From: a virus
Reading direction: 5' to 3' (one strand)
DNA length: 64,000 nucleotides
Virus record (IMG/VR): IMGVR_UViG_3300037488_003551
Coordinates: 108,893-172,892 of that record
The stretch's first letter is position 1; each line of letters starts with the position of its first letter. The notes beneath the pieces are model-generated. The model was not told the origin of the DNA and did not search any database. It saw only the letters and a list, made by a program, of their open reading frames with translations. Positions 23,881 to 32,873 of the stretch are shown one piece after another. The translations under genes were made by a program, and so were the position numbers.

Positions 23881-24311
23881 CAGACCTGACTCGATACCGT
23901 GGTGGATATGGGATAGCTCCTTGTGGCCATACCCTTGCTGGCGGGACCGCGTCTCCTACTGAACCGCGATTCTCGAGCTCGCGGCCGGTTGATAAGCAGA
24001 AGAACGTGCCTGTTTCGCAGATTTTGCGTTTCTTTGTTTATAACTACACAAGTTTTTCGGATATCGCGGATATTGTTATCCGTGTGAGTGAGGACGCGGG
24101 ATTAATTTATGCCCCTGCTTTTGATTCGACTGGATTTCTTTCTCCGTATAACGGAGCTAAAAGTCAGATAAAGCGTTATGACGGGCATACCTTGGCAATT
24201 TATATCCAGAAGACTTCGAATTGGCCGGTGGGGTCAAAAATTATGATTGAGTACGAGTGCGTCGACGAATACGGAAATACGGCGACACGAACTGCGCCGA
24301 TACGGTGGTGA
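23877..24311 (+). CDS. Hypothetical baseplate-region protein (144 aa)
   Basis: The ATG at 23877 overlaps the previous stop (ATGA). The protein is beta-rich with 'VSQILRFFVYNYTSFSDI' and 'YNGAKSQIKRYDGHTLAIYI', then 'VGSKIMIEYECVDEYGNTAT', reading like a single Ig-like or lectin-like sandwich. It lies in the co-transcribed baseplate series. No family recognised. Confidence 0.7.
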   Translation: MTDLTRYRGGYGIAPCGHTLAGGTASPTEPRFSSSRPVDKQKNVPVSQILRFFVYNYTSFSDIADIVIRVSEDAGLIYAPAFDSTGFLSPYNGAKSQIKRYDGHTLAIYIQKTSNWPVGSKIMIEYECVDEYGNTATRTAPIRW

Positions 24312-24314
24312 CGA

Positions 24315-24806
24315 ATGTCTTTTACGTGGGAGTTTGAAACTGAAGGACGTAGCACGGTTCCAGTGATACGCAGGTGTCACCGTGGACCTATGCTCCCGGT
24401 AGAGGTAGCTCTCGCCAGCCGCTTCACGGTTTTGACAACCCTAAATGGACTACGTAGTCGAGTCTTGGGTGTGATTGTCGATACGACAGAGGCTCCCGTG
24501 CGTACGCGCGAGATTCTTTTGCGCGTTTTGCACAGCAATGTTGGAAGTGTTTTCAGCGATTACAAGAGTGTGCAGCCAGACCTCGAGGCTATTATATGCG
24601 AAAAGAGGAATAGTATCGACATAGCTTCCGACCTGGACTATTATCAGAGAGAATTTATCGACGCTTTGATTCCCATAGAGGCTACACGTGTTTCCAGAGA
24701 ACAGCTAAATATTGTTTATCAGGCTTTACGCTCAAAGAATGCTATCATGCGAGTTGCCGGCTACTGCGCGGTGGTATTACTAGGTGCCGTTATAGAGATT
24801 CGGTGA
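24315..24806 (+). CDS. Hypothetical baseplate-region protein (163 aa)
   Basis: Starts 3 bases after the preceding stop. Alpha/beta composition, with 'LNGLRSRVLGVIVDTTE' and 'QLNIVYQALRSKNAIMRVAGYCAVVLLGAVIEIR' (given in part). No motif recognised. Its position immediately before the hub gene suggests an assembly or wedge component. Confidence 0.65.
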   Translation: MSFTWEFETEGRSTVPVIRRCHRGPMLPVEVALASRFTVLTTLNGLRSRVLGVIVDTTEAPVRTREILLRVLHSNVGSVFSDYKSVQPDLEAIICEKRNSIDIASDLDYYQREFIDALIPIEATRVSREQLNIVYQALRSKNAIMRVAGYCAVVLLGAVIEIR

Positions 24807-24812
24807 TAACGA

Positions 24813-27800
24813 ATGGCTAAGTCTGAAAATGCTTCAACTACCTATACCGTCAATATGCCCCATCAGGCGGCATGGATTGTGTATATCAACGGAATTGAAG
24901 TCCCTGCTAATTCGGTGAATGTCGAGTTCGGCGTGTGGTCGATACCGACGGCGCAAATTCGTCTTGTCCCACATGTTCTCCTTCAACGAATTGGTTATGA
25001 AGACCGTTTACAGGTTGAGATTTATTATCTAGACCTCTTTTTTGACCCGGATAATCCTCGATTTTGCCTGTTCGGAGAATTTGAAATTGTAGGATGGTCC
25101 TATCAAACAACAGCTTCTGGCCGTTTTTTGCAGTTGGATTGCCGGTCGCAGCTGAAGATTTTGGAGCAGTTGCGCTTCTATTACATGTCCAGTCTGGCGG
25201 ATATGGCGAAGGGTTTGTCGGCTCCCACTGCTACGGATGTGGGAGTTGTAGCTGTCCCGATGGTGGCTTATCCCTTCTCTCTATTTAGAAGAGGGTTGGT
25301 CCCAGACCCGGCGAATCCCGATGCTTTTATAGCGACTCCTTTTGAGTTTGTTCGCAATCTGCTGAAGGCGCTCACGGACCCCGTTGATTTAACGAGCGCG
25401 TCTAATAATGAAGCGGCAGAAGGTCAGCTCCCGCGCAACGCGAGTGGGGTAGCTGGTAGGAACTTTTTTGGGCGTTGGGTAGAGATGACTGATTTTAGGC
25501 GTCGCTGGGCTGCGCTCCCCTATTTTGATGACGAGCAAGCAAAAGCTGTTGATGGGTGTTTCCCCATCATCAAAGCTCTTACTTCGACGGAAGTCTTGGG
25601 CACAATTCAGCAGCAGATTGGTAATAGCGTAGGTGAAGCGGGAACGGCTTGGGAACTCTTGCAGCGCGTATTTGGCGCGATGTATATGGAGGTCTTGGCA
25701 ATTCCAGCACCCCCTGCTGTTCAGCTCGAGTTCAAGACGAATTTGATTTCGGGATACTTTACACATCGCGGAGGAAAAGACGAGACTACGTATGGAGGAC
25801 TTGCTTCTTACGTAGTTAAACCCCAGTGTATTTTCGGTATTCCCCCTGCGTGCAATGTCATTTTCCCGTCGATGATTCGCAATTATTCGACTTCGGAGAA
25901 CTACGAACGACAACCTACGCGTATTTATTTAGGAGAGGCCTACGTCTCTTCTCTTGTGGCGAGTGGAGCCTCTGGAGAGATGCAATCTCTTTCAGCAGAG
26001 CTCCTCGTGACAGGTTATCCCGATATCGTACGCGAGCGCATGCAGGAGCACCGCGAGAATGCCAGTTTGAGCACGCGCAATTTTCTGATTTATCCCGAGG
26101 AGCTTTATAAAGGTCCGGTGAGTAAGCATCTGAATGCCCCTTCTTGGCTTTATATGCTCGAGAAGATGGGACAGAATGTGAGCTCGACTCAATCAGTCTC
26201 TGTAGGGGGTAAAACCTACGCGAGGGGTAAAGGGACTATTAATAAGTTGGAGCGCGCTGTTCCAGCGTATGGACCTATCGTAACGTCAGCTGCAAAGTCG
26301 TATGGTCTTCCAGAAGATTTTGTTTGGGGCGTTATTGGATGTGAGTCTGTTTATAACCGGCTGAGTCGTCACCCCAAATCAGGTGCAGGTGGTCTCATGC
26401 AGATGATGCAGGCCACTTTTAAGTCAGCCTATACGCGTGCTCGGAAAAAAAATCCGAGTTTGCCCGAATTGGGTGATCATGGACCCCCTCGACAGGTTCT
26501 TATAAAGAAGGGAACTAACGGGAAGAAAGATAGATATCGAACGGTTTATAACGAGTCTATCTACGACGACTTATTTGACCCTCAAAAGGGTTTGTATGCT
26601 GGAATAGACGAGCTCATGGAGCTTTCTAAAGAGTTTGGCGCTACGAACTTTTCTGTGGAGGAGTTCAATCCTAAGAACCCAGTTCCGTCTTTAGCACAAT
26701 GTGTGTTGATTGGGTATAATGCGGGTATCGGTAATGGAAGAAAACTCGCTAAGCAGCGGGCGACGTATTTTGCGGCACCGGAGAACCAACGAGACCTAAA
26801 TATCTTTGAAAAGGGCTGGGTAGGCTGGGAGAATGCATCTGGTACGCGAGGCACTTTGGCGCATTGGCGTGTTTACTCGGAACGCGTGTATCGTTTTCAG
26901 AAAGCGTATATCGCGTATCAGAAGTTGGGCGGTAAGGGAGAGACTGCGAGCGCTCCCGCTTCCCCGCAAGCTCCAGCGTCAAAACCGGCGGCGTCTACGA
27001 CCTCTTCGACACCCCCGACTGTTGACTTTGAGGCAGCCAAATCGGGTGTTAGCGGCGCCTTCTCAAATATAGTAAAAAAAGTTCTTAAGACCGCGAGCGC
27101 TACTGCAGTTACTCCAAAAAATACTGCTACGCCTGCAAATGAGACCTCAACTAATGTTCTAGATACTGGCCAAGCTGGTGTTATAACTGCGACTGCTTCG
27201 GTTTTTAATGCGACAGAGGAGGAATCTGCCCTCGGCGACTTATTCCAACTTTACGCAAAGTACGAGTATTTCCGGTCGCGTTTTGAGACGCGGTCTGCCA
27301 CAGCTACGCTCGCGTTTAATCCGTATATTGTGCCTGGATTTAGCGCTGTCATCTTGGATAACGTTGTCTCCGGATTCCATTCGATTGGATACGTTAATTC
27401 AGTCAGCCATAGTTTCTCTGCTTCTGGAGATATGCAGACAACGGTAGTTCTTTCTTATGTGCGGACGATGCCAGAGTATTTGAAGCTAATAGTTACAGGT
27501 GCAAGTGACCAAGACCTCGCCAGCGATTTAAACGAGGATTTTGATGTCGGCCCTACGGAAGTCATTTCTGAAGTCGCACAGGTTTTTCAGGTCTATGGTA
27601 CCGCCGACGACTTCTACCAGAAAGTTCTTTATCCCGGGGTTTCAAAAGGTACTCCGCTCGTCTTCGATGTCGATGAATTTTTGACATTAGAGGACATGGA
27701 TAATCGTCCAGTACTTGCTGAAGCTACGACAGATGAGAACGTGAATACGTGGACTCCAGACAAAGGTCTTTACACACGGCCTACGAAAGATTTCAAAGCG

Positions 27801-28196
27801 TATTTCACATCATATGACGCGGCTATGACTTTTGTGTCTAGACCAGTTGCTACGCTGCAGCAAACGATTGAATTGCGTCATGGAAAGAAGTTGTCGGAGA
27901 TTTTAAAGGATAAAAATGGCGAGGTCCAGGGTGCTAACGATACTTTTACTTCGGGGAATAAGTCTGCACGTTTTTATCCTCGGATTTACAATTTATTACA
28001 GCCTGGGCCTACGATAAATTCTGCTGCAATTCAGGCTATTACGAATACGGGTGCTTCAGATGGAGCTACGACTGAAGGTAGTTGGCAGATTATAGCTGCC
28101 GACCACAACATCCCAGAGTCGCGTCAAAATTGGGACCAAGTGCTCATCAAATACCGCAACGCTGTGCGGGGTAAGACGTCGGTGGCGCTGCTATGA
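24813..28196 (+). CDS. Baseplate hub with embedded lytic transglycosylase domain
   Basis: 1127 residues. The N-terminal ~110 residues ('WIVYINGIEVPANSVNVEFG', 'FCLFGEFEIVGWSYQTT') look like a gp27/gpD-type hub barrel. Residues ~480-650 are an SLT-type lysozyme: 'AKSYGLPEDFVWGVIGCES' with catalytic Glu at E511, 'SGAGGLMQMM', and 'CVLIGYNAGIGNGRK' (the usual Y-N-x-G motif). An Ala/Pro/Ser/Thr linker (~705-790) joins a second hub-like part ('YIVPGFSAVILDNVVSGFHSIGYVNSV', read in parts) typical of tail hub C-terminal barrels. The enzyme would locally cut the wall during injection. An enzyme inserted between two halves of a hub parallels T4 gp5/gp27 in function but is fused in one chain. Confidence 0.85.
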   Translation: MAKSENASTTYTVNMPHQAAWIVYINGIEVPANSVNVEFGVWSIPTAQIRLVPHVLLQRIGYEDRLQVEIYYLDLFFDPDNPRFCLFGEFEIVGWSYQTTASGRFLQLDCRSQLKILEQLRFYYMSSLADMAKGLSAPTATDVGVVAVPMVAYPFSLFRRGLVPDPANPDAFIATPFEFVRNLLKALTDPVDLTSASNNEAAEGQLPRNASGVAGRNFFGRWVEMTDFRRRWAALPYFDDEQAKAVDGCFPIIKALTSTEVLGTIQQQIGNSVGEAGTAWELLQRVFGAMYMEVLAIPAPPAVQLEFKTNLISGYFTHRGGKDETTYGGLASYVVKPQCIFGIPPACNVIFPSMIRNYSTSENYERQPTRIYLGEAYVSSLVASGASGEMQSLSAELLVTGYPDIVRERMQEHRENASLSTRNFLIYPEELYKGPVSKHLNAPSWLYMLEKMGQNVSSTQSVSVGGKTYARGKGTINKLERAVPAYGPIVTSAAKSYGLPEDFVWGVIGCESVYNRLSRHPKSGAGGLMQMMQATFKSAYTRARKKNPSLPELGDHGPPRQVLIKKGTNGKKDRYRTVYNESIYDDLFDPQKGLYAGIDELMELSKEFGATNFSVEEFNPKNPVPSLAQCVLIGYNAGIGNGRKLAKQRATYFAAPENQRDLNIFEKGWVGWENASGTRGTLAHWRVYSERVYRFQKAYIAYQKLGGKGETASAPASPQAPASKPAASTTSSTPPTVDFEAAKSGVSGAFSNIVKKVLKTASATAVTPKNTATPANETSTNVLDTGQAGVITATASVFNATEEESALGDLFQLYAKYEYFRSRFETRSATATLAFNPYIVPGFSAVILDNVVSGFHSIGYVNSVSHSFSASGDMQTTVVLSYVRTMPEYLKLIVTGASDQDLASDLNEDFDVGPTEVISEVAQVFQVYGTADDFYQKVLYPGVSKGTPLVFDVDEFLTLEDMDNRPVLAEATTDENVNTWTPDKGLYTRPTKDFKAYFTSYDAAMTFVSRPVATLQQTIELRHGKKLSEILKDKNGEVQGANDTFTSGNKSARFYPRIYNLLQPGPTINSAAIQAITNTGASDGATTEGSWQIIAADHNIPESRQNWDQVLIKYRNAVRGKTSVALL

Positions 28197-28894
28197 CGAA
28201 CATGCTCACACGCCAAGAAGAAGACCTCGCTCTTTGGAAGCAGTGGAAGTCGAGCAACGACCGGCTTGCGCTGAACAAGCTTTTGACGCGTTTGGACCCG
28301 CTGATTCAGGGTGAGGTAAATAAGTGGGGACAGGCAGTCCCTCGGCAGGCTTTGGAGGCAAAGGCGAAGACGTTGGCTCTCGAGGCGCTGGAGTCCTATG
28401 ACCCAAAAAAAGGAGCGGCCATCGGAACCCACGTAACGAGCCGTCTTCGAAAGCTTTCCCGCTCGGTCTATCCGTATCAGAACGTCGCGAGAGTCCCGGA
28501 GAATCAGCAACTATATTTTCACACGTACAATGTTGCTACAAACAAGCTCCAGGATTCTCTTGGCCGTGACCCAGCGGTTGACGAGCTGGCCGATGAATTG
28601 GGTTGGTCGCAGAAGCGCGTCACGCATTTTCAGAACGCCTTCGCTCGGCGTGAGCTCGTGGAGTCTGAAGGAGCGTACTGGGAGGGGGAGCGCGATGAGG
28701 GACTTATCGACTTTTACCACCACAGTTTGGCTCCCCGTGACAAGCAGATTTTTGAAGACATTATCGGATATAATGGGAAAACTCCCATGAAGAATCCAGA
28801 CCTTATGAAGAAGTACAATATGACGCAGGCGCAATTGAGCTATCTCAAGCGTAAATACGTGCAGGATTTACAGCGCGTGCAAGGCGGATTTTAG
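28193..28894 (+). CDS. Sigma-70-like protein encoded within the tail operon
   Basis: 233 residues, start overlapping the hub stop (ATGA). Region 2-like: 'LLTRLDPLIQGEVNKW' and 'ALEALESYDPKKGAAIGTHV', ending 'RLRKLSRSV'. 'YQNVARVPENQ' matches the start of region 3. Region 3-like HTH: 'LGRDPAVDELADELGWSQKRV' (~120-140). Region 4-like: 'LAPRDKQIFEDIIGY...NMTQAQLSYLKRKYV' (~182-228). The overall layout is that of a compact FliA-type sigma. It may direct late transcription, or it could have a structural role given its place among baseplate genes; the former is more likely. Confidence 0.75.
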   Translation: MTNMLTRQEEDLALWKQWKSSNDRLALNKLLTRLDPLIQGEVNKWGQAVPRQALEAKAKTLALEALESYDPKKGAAIGTHVTSRLRKLSRSVYPYQNVARVPENQQLYFHTYNVATNKLQDSLGRDPAVDELADELGWSQKRVTHFQNAFARRELVESEGAYWEGERDEGLIDFYHHSLAPRDKQIFEDIIGYNGKTPMKNPDLMKKYNMTQAQLSYLKRKYVQDLQRVQGGF

Positions 28895-30295
28895 ATGCCC
28901 CTGAGTGACGGACAACTCCAGCAGCTTTTAAATGCTACCGCTGATAACGCGCGGGAAAAGGGTCCGTCCGACCATATGACGGTTGGGACAGGTGGGGCCT
29001 TGGCTCCAGCTAAGTCACAGGATTGGCTTTCTTATTTGCGAAACGCCGCGGAGCAACGTGCAGGAAATGCCTTTACGATGCTCAATCTTTCTCCCGAGGG
29101 GACGCCCCGGAGCTCTACTCCCACGTGTATTTTGAATGCCGTGGGGTTTATTCACCCCGTAATCTATTCTTTTTTGCCCGCGGGTTCGTATAAAACATGG
29201 ACTAATGACGAGGCTCGAACGGTTAAACAGATAGTCTTGCATTCTTTCGGCCAGCCCTGGCATGCTTTTAAAGATAGTGGCGTATGGAAAGGATATATGA
29301 ATGAGGCCGGCAAGCTCATTCCGATGCCCTATCTAGATGGCACTGTCGAGCGTACTGCCTGGGTTCCATCTGGAAGCAACGAGAGCACGATGGCACACCC
29401 GGAGAGATTAGGCACAACTCTCCGCGCTCTGACTTTAGGGGTCGAAGGAACGACTTCGACGCATTTTATTATTGATAGAGATGGTGTGCTTTACGTGATG
29501 TGTGACTGCAATCACATTCTCAAATCTTCTGGGAGCCTGAGCGATACGTGCGTATCCATCGCTCTCGAGGAGGCGCTGTATTACAAGTCTGGAGCGGATG
29601 CTCTACACCCTTCTCCGGTGACTTGGGACCCGGTGGACGCGAGCGCCACGAATCTTTCGACGTGGGACTACAGCGCGGAGCAGTACCAGACGTTGACAGC
29701 GCTTCTCTTCAAGCTCCGCATGGCCTATCCCGACATCAACACGGCGACGCACTCGAGCGCGCGGGCGAGCGTGGATTCGTCGTTTGTGGGCTACACCATG
29801 CACAGCCACCTCAAGGACTCGCGTCCCCAGGACATCGATGTAGCGCCACACCTGCAGTCTACCGCTGAGTGGGATGCCTTTTTCGCCGCGATTGGGCAGC
29901 AGAGCAGCTTGTCTGCCTATGCGGTGTGGAAGCGCCCAGCTGAGGGTCCAGCGGCACGTACAGCTTGGGTCGAAGAGCTGGTGACCGCGGCTACAGCAGA
30001 CAATCAGGGGTCGAATCCCTGGACCTCCATCAATCCGCCGATGGTCTACTTGTCCTCTATGCACCGAGCTCACCAGGAAGTCTTGAAGACCTCGAAGGAC
30101 TACCGGCGCAACGCCGCGGTGTTGGCTCGGCAGGACAGCAAGCTGCAGGAGGCCCGGTTGGGTGTGGGACGCGTCCTCGAGGCTGCCGCGCAGATGCCGC
30201 CCTCTGTCCCGTCCAAGACCCAGTTGTACACGGACAAGGAATACACCGTGGCTGAGCAGCGCCGAACCGCGGTTGCCACAGATGGGATTTTTTAG
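28895..30295 (+). CDS. N-acetylmuramoyl-L-alanine amidase-like tail protein
   Basis: 466 residues, ATG immediately after the preceding stop. An amidase_2-type core is visible: 'VKQIVLHSFGQPWHAF' with the first zinc His (~H116), 'STHFIIDRDGVLYVMCD' with a second His (~H190), and 'MHSHLKDSRPQDIDVAPHL' (~302-320) in the place of the last zinc-binding His/Asp motif. It would cleave the amide bond between MurNAc and the stem peptide. The N-terminal ~60 and C-terminal ~130 residues are extra, the latter helical and Gln/Ala-rich, likely for virion attachment. Together with the hub transglycosylase this gives the tail two wall-cutting activities. Confidence 0.75.
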   Translation: MPLSDGQLQQLLNATADNAREKGPSDHMTVGTGGALAPAKSQDWLSYLRNAAEQRAGNAFTMLNLSPEGTPRSSTPTCILNAVGFIHPVIYSFLPAGSYKTWTNDEARTVKQIVLHSFGQPWHAFKDSGVWKGYMNEAGKLIPMPYLDGTVERTAWVPSGSNESTMAHPERLGTTLRALTLGVEGTTSTHFIIDRDGVLYVMCDCNHILKSSGSLSDTCVSIALEEALYYKSGADALHPSPVTWDPVDASATNLSTWDYSAEQYQTLTALLFKLRMAYPDINTATHSSARASVDSSFVGYTMHSHLKDSRPQDIDVAPHLQSTAEWDAFFAAIGQQSSLSAYAVWKRPAEGPAARTAWVEELVTAATADNQGSNPWTSINPPMVYLSSMHRAHQEVLKTSKDYRRNAAVLARQDSKLQEARLGVGRVLEAAAQMPPSVPSKTQLYTDKEYTVAEQRRTAVATDGIF

Positions 30296-30738
30296 TGGAC
30301 ATCCATTTTCAGCCTGTTCCAGTAAACGACGTGAGCGGGACCAAAGTCTTTACTTTTGGTTTTCAGTCCGCGTTAAAAGTGGAAGGCCTTCAAGCTTTGG
30401 TTAATCGGTGGGTCAAGACGCTGATGACGCCGCGTGGAAGTGACCCGCTCGATGCCGAGGCTGGTACGGATTTTGGAAACCTCATCGGGACGAATATTCC
30501 AAAGGCGTCTAAAGGGTCTATCATCGATATCGTCGCGATGGCTATTGATGACGCGAGTGAGCAGGTACAGAAGCAAGACATAACGGCGCGTCACGGAGAG
30601 ACTGAGTCTCTCGACCGCGCGAATCTTTTGCGATTTAATATGACGAGCAGCGGCGATGGTTTTGAGGTCTGGGTAGAAATAAAAAATCAAGCAGGTGAGG
30701 TGTTGGTAACACGCCTCTTTGACATGGCGAATAGGTAA
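30295..30738 (+). CDS. Baseplate wedge protein, gpW/gp25-like
   Basis: 147 residues from a GTG at 30295 that overlaps the preceding TAG. Sequence features 'LQALVNRWVKTLMTPRGSDPLD' and 'AGTDFGNLIGTNI' match the gp25/gpW lysozyme-like baseplate family signature (W-x-x-x-LLTPkGSdP, then G-x-x-x). The family is structural despite its name. It sits directly before the gpJ-like gene, the usual order in contractile-tail phages. Confidence 0.85.
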   Translation: MDIHFQPVPVNDVSGTKVFTFGFQSALKVEGLQALVNRWVKTLMTPRGSDPLDAEAGTDFGNLIGTNIPKASKGSIIDIVAMAIDDASEQVQKQDITARHGETESLDRANLLRFNMTSSGDGFEVWVEIKNQAGEVLVTRLFDMANR

Positions 30739-30742
30739 CCGA

Positions 30743-32869
30743 ATGGCAGACCTCGTTATCAAGCAAGACGACCTCCAGAGCGCCATTGATTTTCTGACGG
30801 AATACCTGACGGAGCAAGTACCGGAGGCTACGTTTACGGACGGAAGCGCTCTGCGGGATTTGATGGTGAAGGCGTTTGCTCCCATGTACGCCTACCTAAA
30901 AGCTGAGGTAGACCGTAGCGCTATTCTACAATCGATTTCGCGGATACAAACTGAGCTTGCGAATGGAGAGACGACTACCCTCGATACCACGGACATCTCA
31001 GAAGCGGTAGATGCCGTCCTCTCCAATTGGTTTGTCAACCGAAGTGGCGGGGCGAGGTCGACGGGAATAGCGCAGCTCCACTTTACGAGGCGCACCTCGA
31101 TTGTAATTCGGCGCGACACCAAGTTTTGGCGGTCGACGACCCTCGCGTTTTACCCAGACATCACGAGTGACACTTTCGTAGTGGCTGAGAATCAACTCCG
31201 GCCTGTTTATGACACGCGCGGGCGCCTTGTGGACTACGTCGCGAATGTTCCTATCACTGCGGCTCGAGTTGGTGATATCTACGACTTCGAAGCGGGTCGG
31301 TTCGTGCGGATAGAAGCTCCTGGGGGTCTCCCCTTCTTCTCGTACGGAGAGCATCAGCAGCCGGTATCTGGTGGAGAGGCTACAGAGAGCACCACGGAGT
31401 TTTTGGACCGTGCGCAGGTGGCGATAACCGTACGGAATTACATAAACAATCGTTCTATTGACACGGTCATAAATGAGCAAGCCCCAGAAGCCATCAATAT
31501 CCTGACGGTCGGCATGGGCGAGCCCGAGATGACGCGGGACCTTCGGACTGAAATCTCGCCGGCTATCGCGCTGCACGTGGGCGGCCATTACGATACGTAT
31601 TTGGATTTGCCCGAGACGCAGGTAGAAGAGAACGGTCTCGTTGGAGGTCTTTTTGCGCGCCCGGATGGACTTGTAAACGTTTTCCGTGACCCACGGCTGA
31701 CGTACGACCTTGGGCAAACGTTTACGTCTCTCGGTCTCGAGGCTGGGCATATTCTGTACGTCATCAGCGGCATCGTTGGAGCTCCTCGTGGATTTCCAAT
31801 AACGCTTGTGACAGACCATGCCATCTATGTAAGTGAAAACAGCCCCTTCGATGAGGCCTCGGATGAACTGGATACGAACGCGCTGGAATATTCCATCGGT
31901 TGGTATGCTCCTAGTTTTTCTGAAGTGGATTTGGAAGGCACTGCGGTCTATTCCCGGGTCGCTACAGCCAGTACGAATCCGATTTACGCGTCCGTGCCTA
32001 CAGGAACATCACGGCAGATTTCCGAGCCAGGCGCAATCGTACTCTCTGGCAATCCTGTGCAGGATGTTATCTCTGTTGAGATAACGGACCCGGCAGCCTC
32101 AGCGCTCGTTGACCCAGCTACAGGAACTCTGCGCTTTACGAACCGGGTAAATACTGCGCCGATATTGGGTTCTGTTTTGGGCACATCTCAATATCAGGTT
32201 GAGTGTATTAACCCATCGAAAGGTCAGTCGGCAGAGGGTGTGGTTTTTATCCGAGTCGGTCCTCTTACGGCGCCGACAATGTACGATGGAAAGAACCTGC
32301 GTGTGTCTTATCGCACCTCGAGAACTTTTGCGACGTTGCACACGCTATTCCGCAGCTACGGAGACCGTGTCGTTGCAGCGAATCACCTGGTAAAAGCGCG
32401 TAACCCGATTTGGATTTACGCAAATATCCCATATCGACTGAAGCCGACCGCGACGGATGTGCTTCCTGTAACAGAGGCACAGAGCGTTATTGCGGACCAC
32501 ATTAATGCTTTCGACCCGAACGATGACTTGGATATGTCGGATTTGGCTACGGAGTTGCGGACAGAGTACTCGGATGTCGTTGGAACTGTCTATCCGTTCA
32601 CTGTCGAGTATGACTTACATACTCCGGATGGGCAGGTATTGCAGTTTGAGACTACGGATATCGTCTCGATTTATCCGAAAGCTACAAATGGCGTGACGCT
32701 CATGAACGGCGCCGACCTCCTTGTCCCCGCTTCTCTAGTGGCGCGTGGAATTACGACTGTCGCTACGACGAGTGACCTAAATAACTTGTACGCGTATTAC
32801 GGAATTTCAGATCGAACCGTGACCTATAAGTCTCGGTCGGACCTCATCAACTTCTCGCTGCGAGGATAA
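30743..32869 (+). CDS. Baseplate J-like protein
   Basis: 708 residues from the ATG at 30743. The N terminus 'VPEATFTDGSALRDLMVKAFAP' is the typical gpJ/gp6 start (P-x-x-d-x-x-x-GS-x-x-D-L-x-v). 'SGGARSTGIAQLHFTRRTSIVI' (in two parts) and the long beta body (strand-rich, ~100-560) also fit. C-terminal 'LRTEYSDVVGTVYPFTVEYDLHTPDG' is consistent. gpJ-like proteins form the wedge ring that triggers sheath contraction. Strong context: gp25-like gene upstream, fibre-adaptor gene downstream. Confidence 0.85.
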   Translation: MADLVIKQDDLQSAIDFLTEYLTEQVPEATFTDGSALRDLMVKAFAPMYAYLKAEVDRSAILQSISRIQTELANGETTTLDTTDISEAVDAVLSNWFVNRSGGARSTGIAQLHFTRRTSIVIRRDTKFWRSTTLAFYPDITSDTFVVAENQLRPVYDTRGRLVDYVANVPITAARVGDIYDFEAGRFVRIEAPGGLPFFSYGEHQQPVSGGEATESTTEFLDRAQVAITVRNYINNRSIDTVINEQAPEAINILTVGMGEPEMTRDLRTEISPAIALHVGGHYDTYLDLPETQVEENGLVGGLFARPDGLVNVFRDPRLTYDLGQTFTSLGLEAGHILYVISGIVGAPRGFPITLVTDHAIYVSENSPFDEASDELDTNALEYSIGWYAPSFSEVDLEGTAVYSRVATASTNPIYASVPTGTSRQISEPGAIVLSGNPVQDVISVEITDPAASALVDPATGTLRFTNRVNTAPILGSVLGTSQYQVECINPSKGQSAEGVVFIRVGPLTAPTMYDGKNLRVSYRTSRTFATLHTLFRSYGDRVVAANHLVKARNPIWIYANIPYRLKPTATDVLPVTEAQSVIADHINAFDPNDDLDMSDLATELRTEYSDVVGTVYPFTVEYDLHTPDGQVLQFETTDIVSIYPKATNGVTLMNGADLLVPASLVARGITTVATTSDLNNLYAYYGISDRTVTYKSRSDLINFSLRG

Positions 32870-32873
32870 ATAC

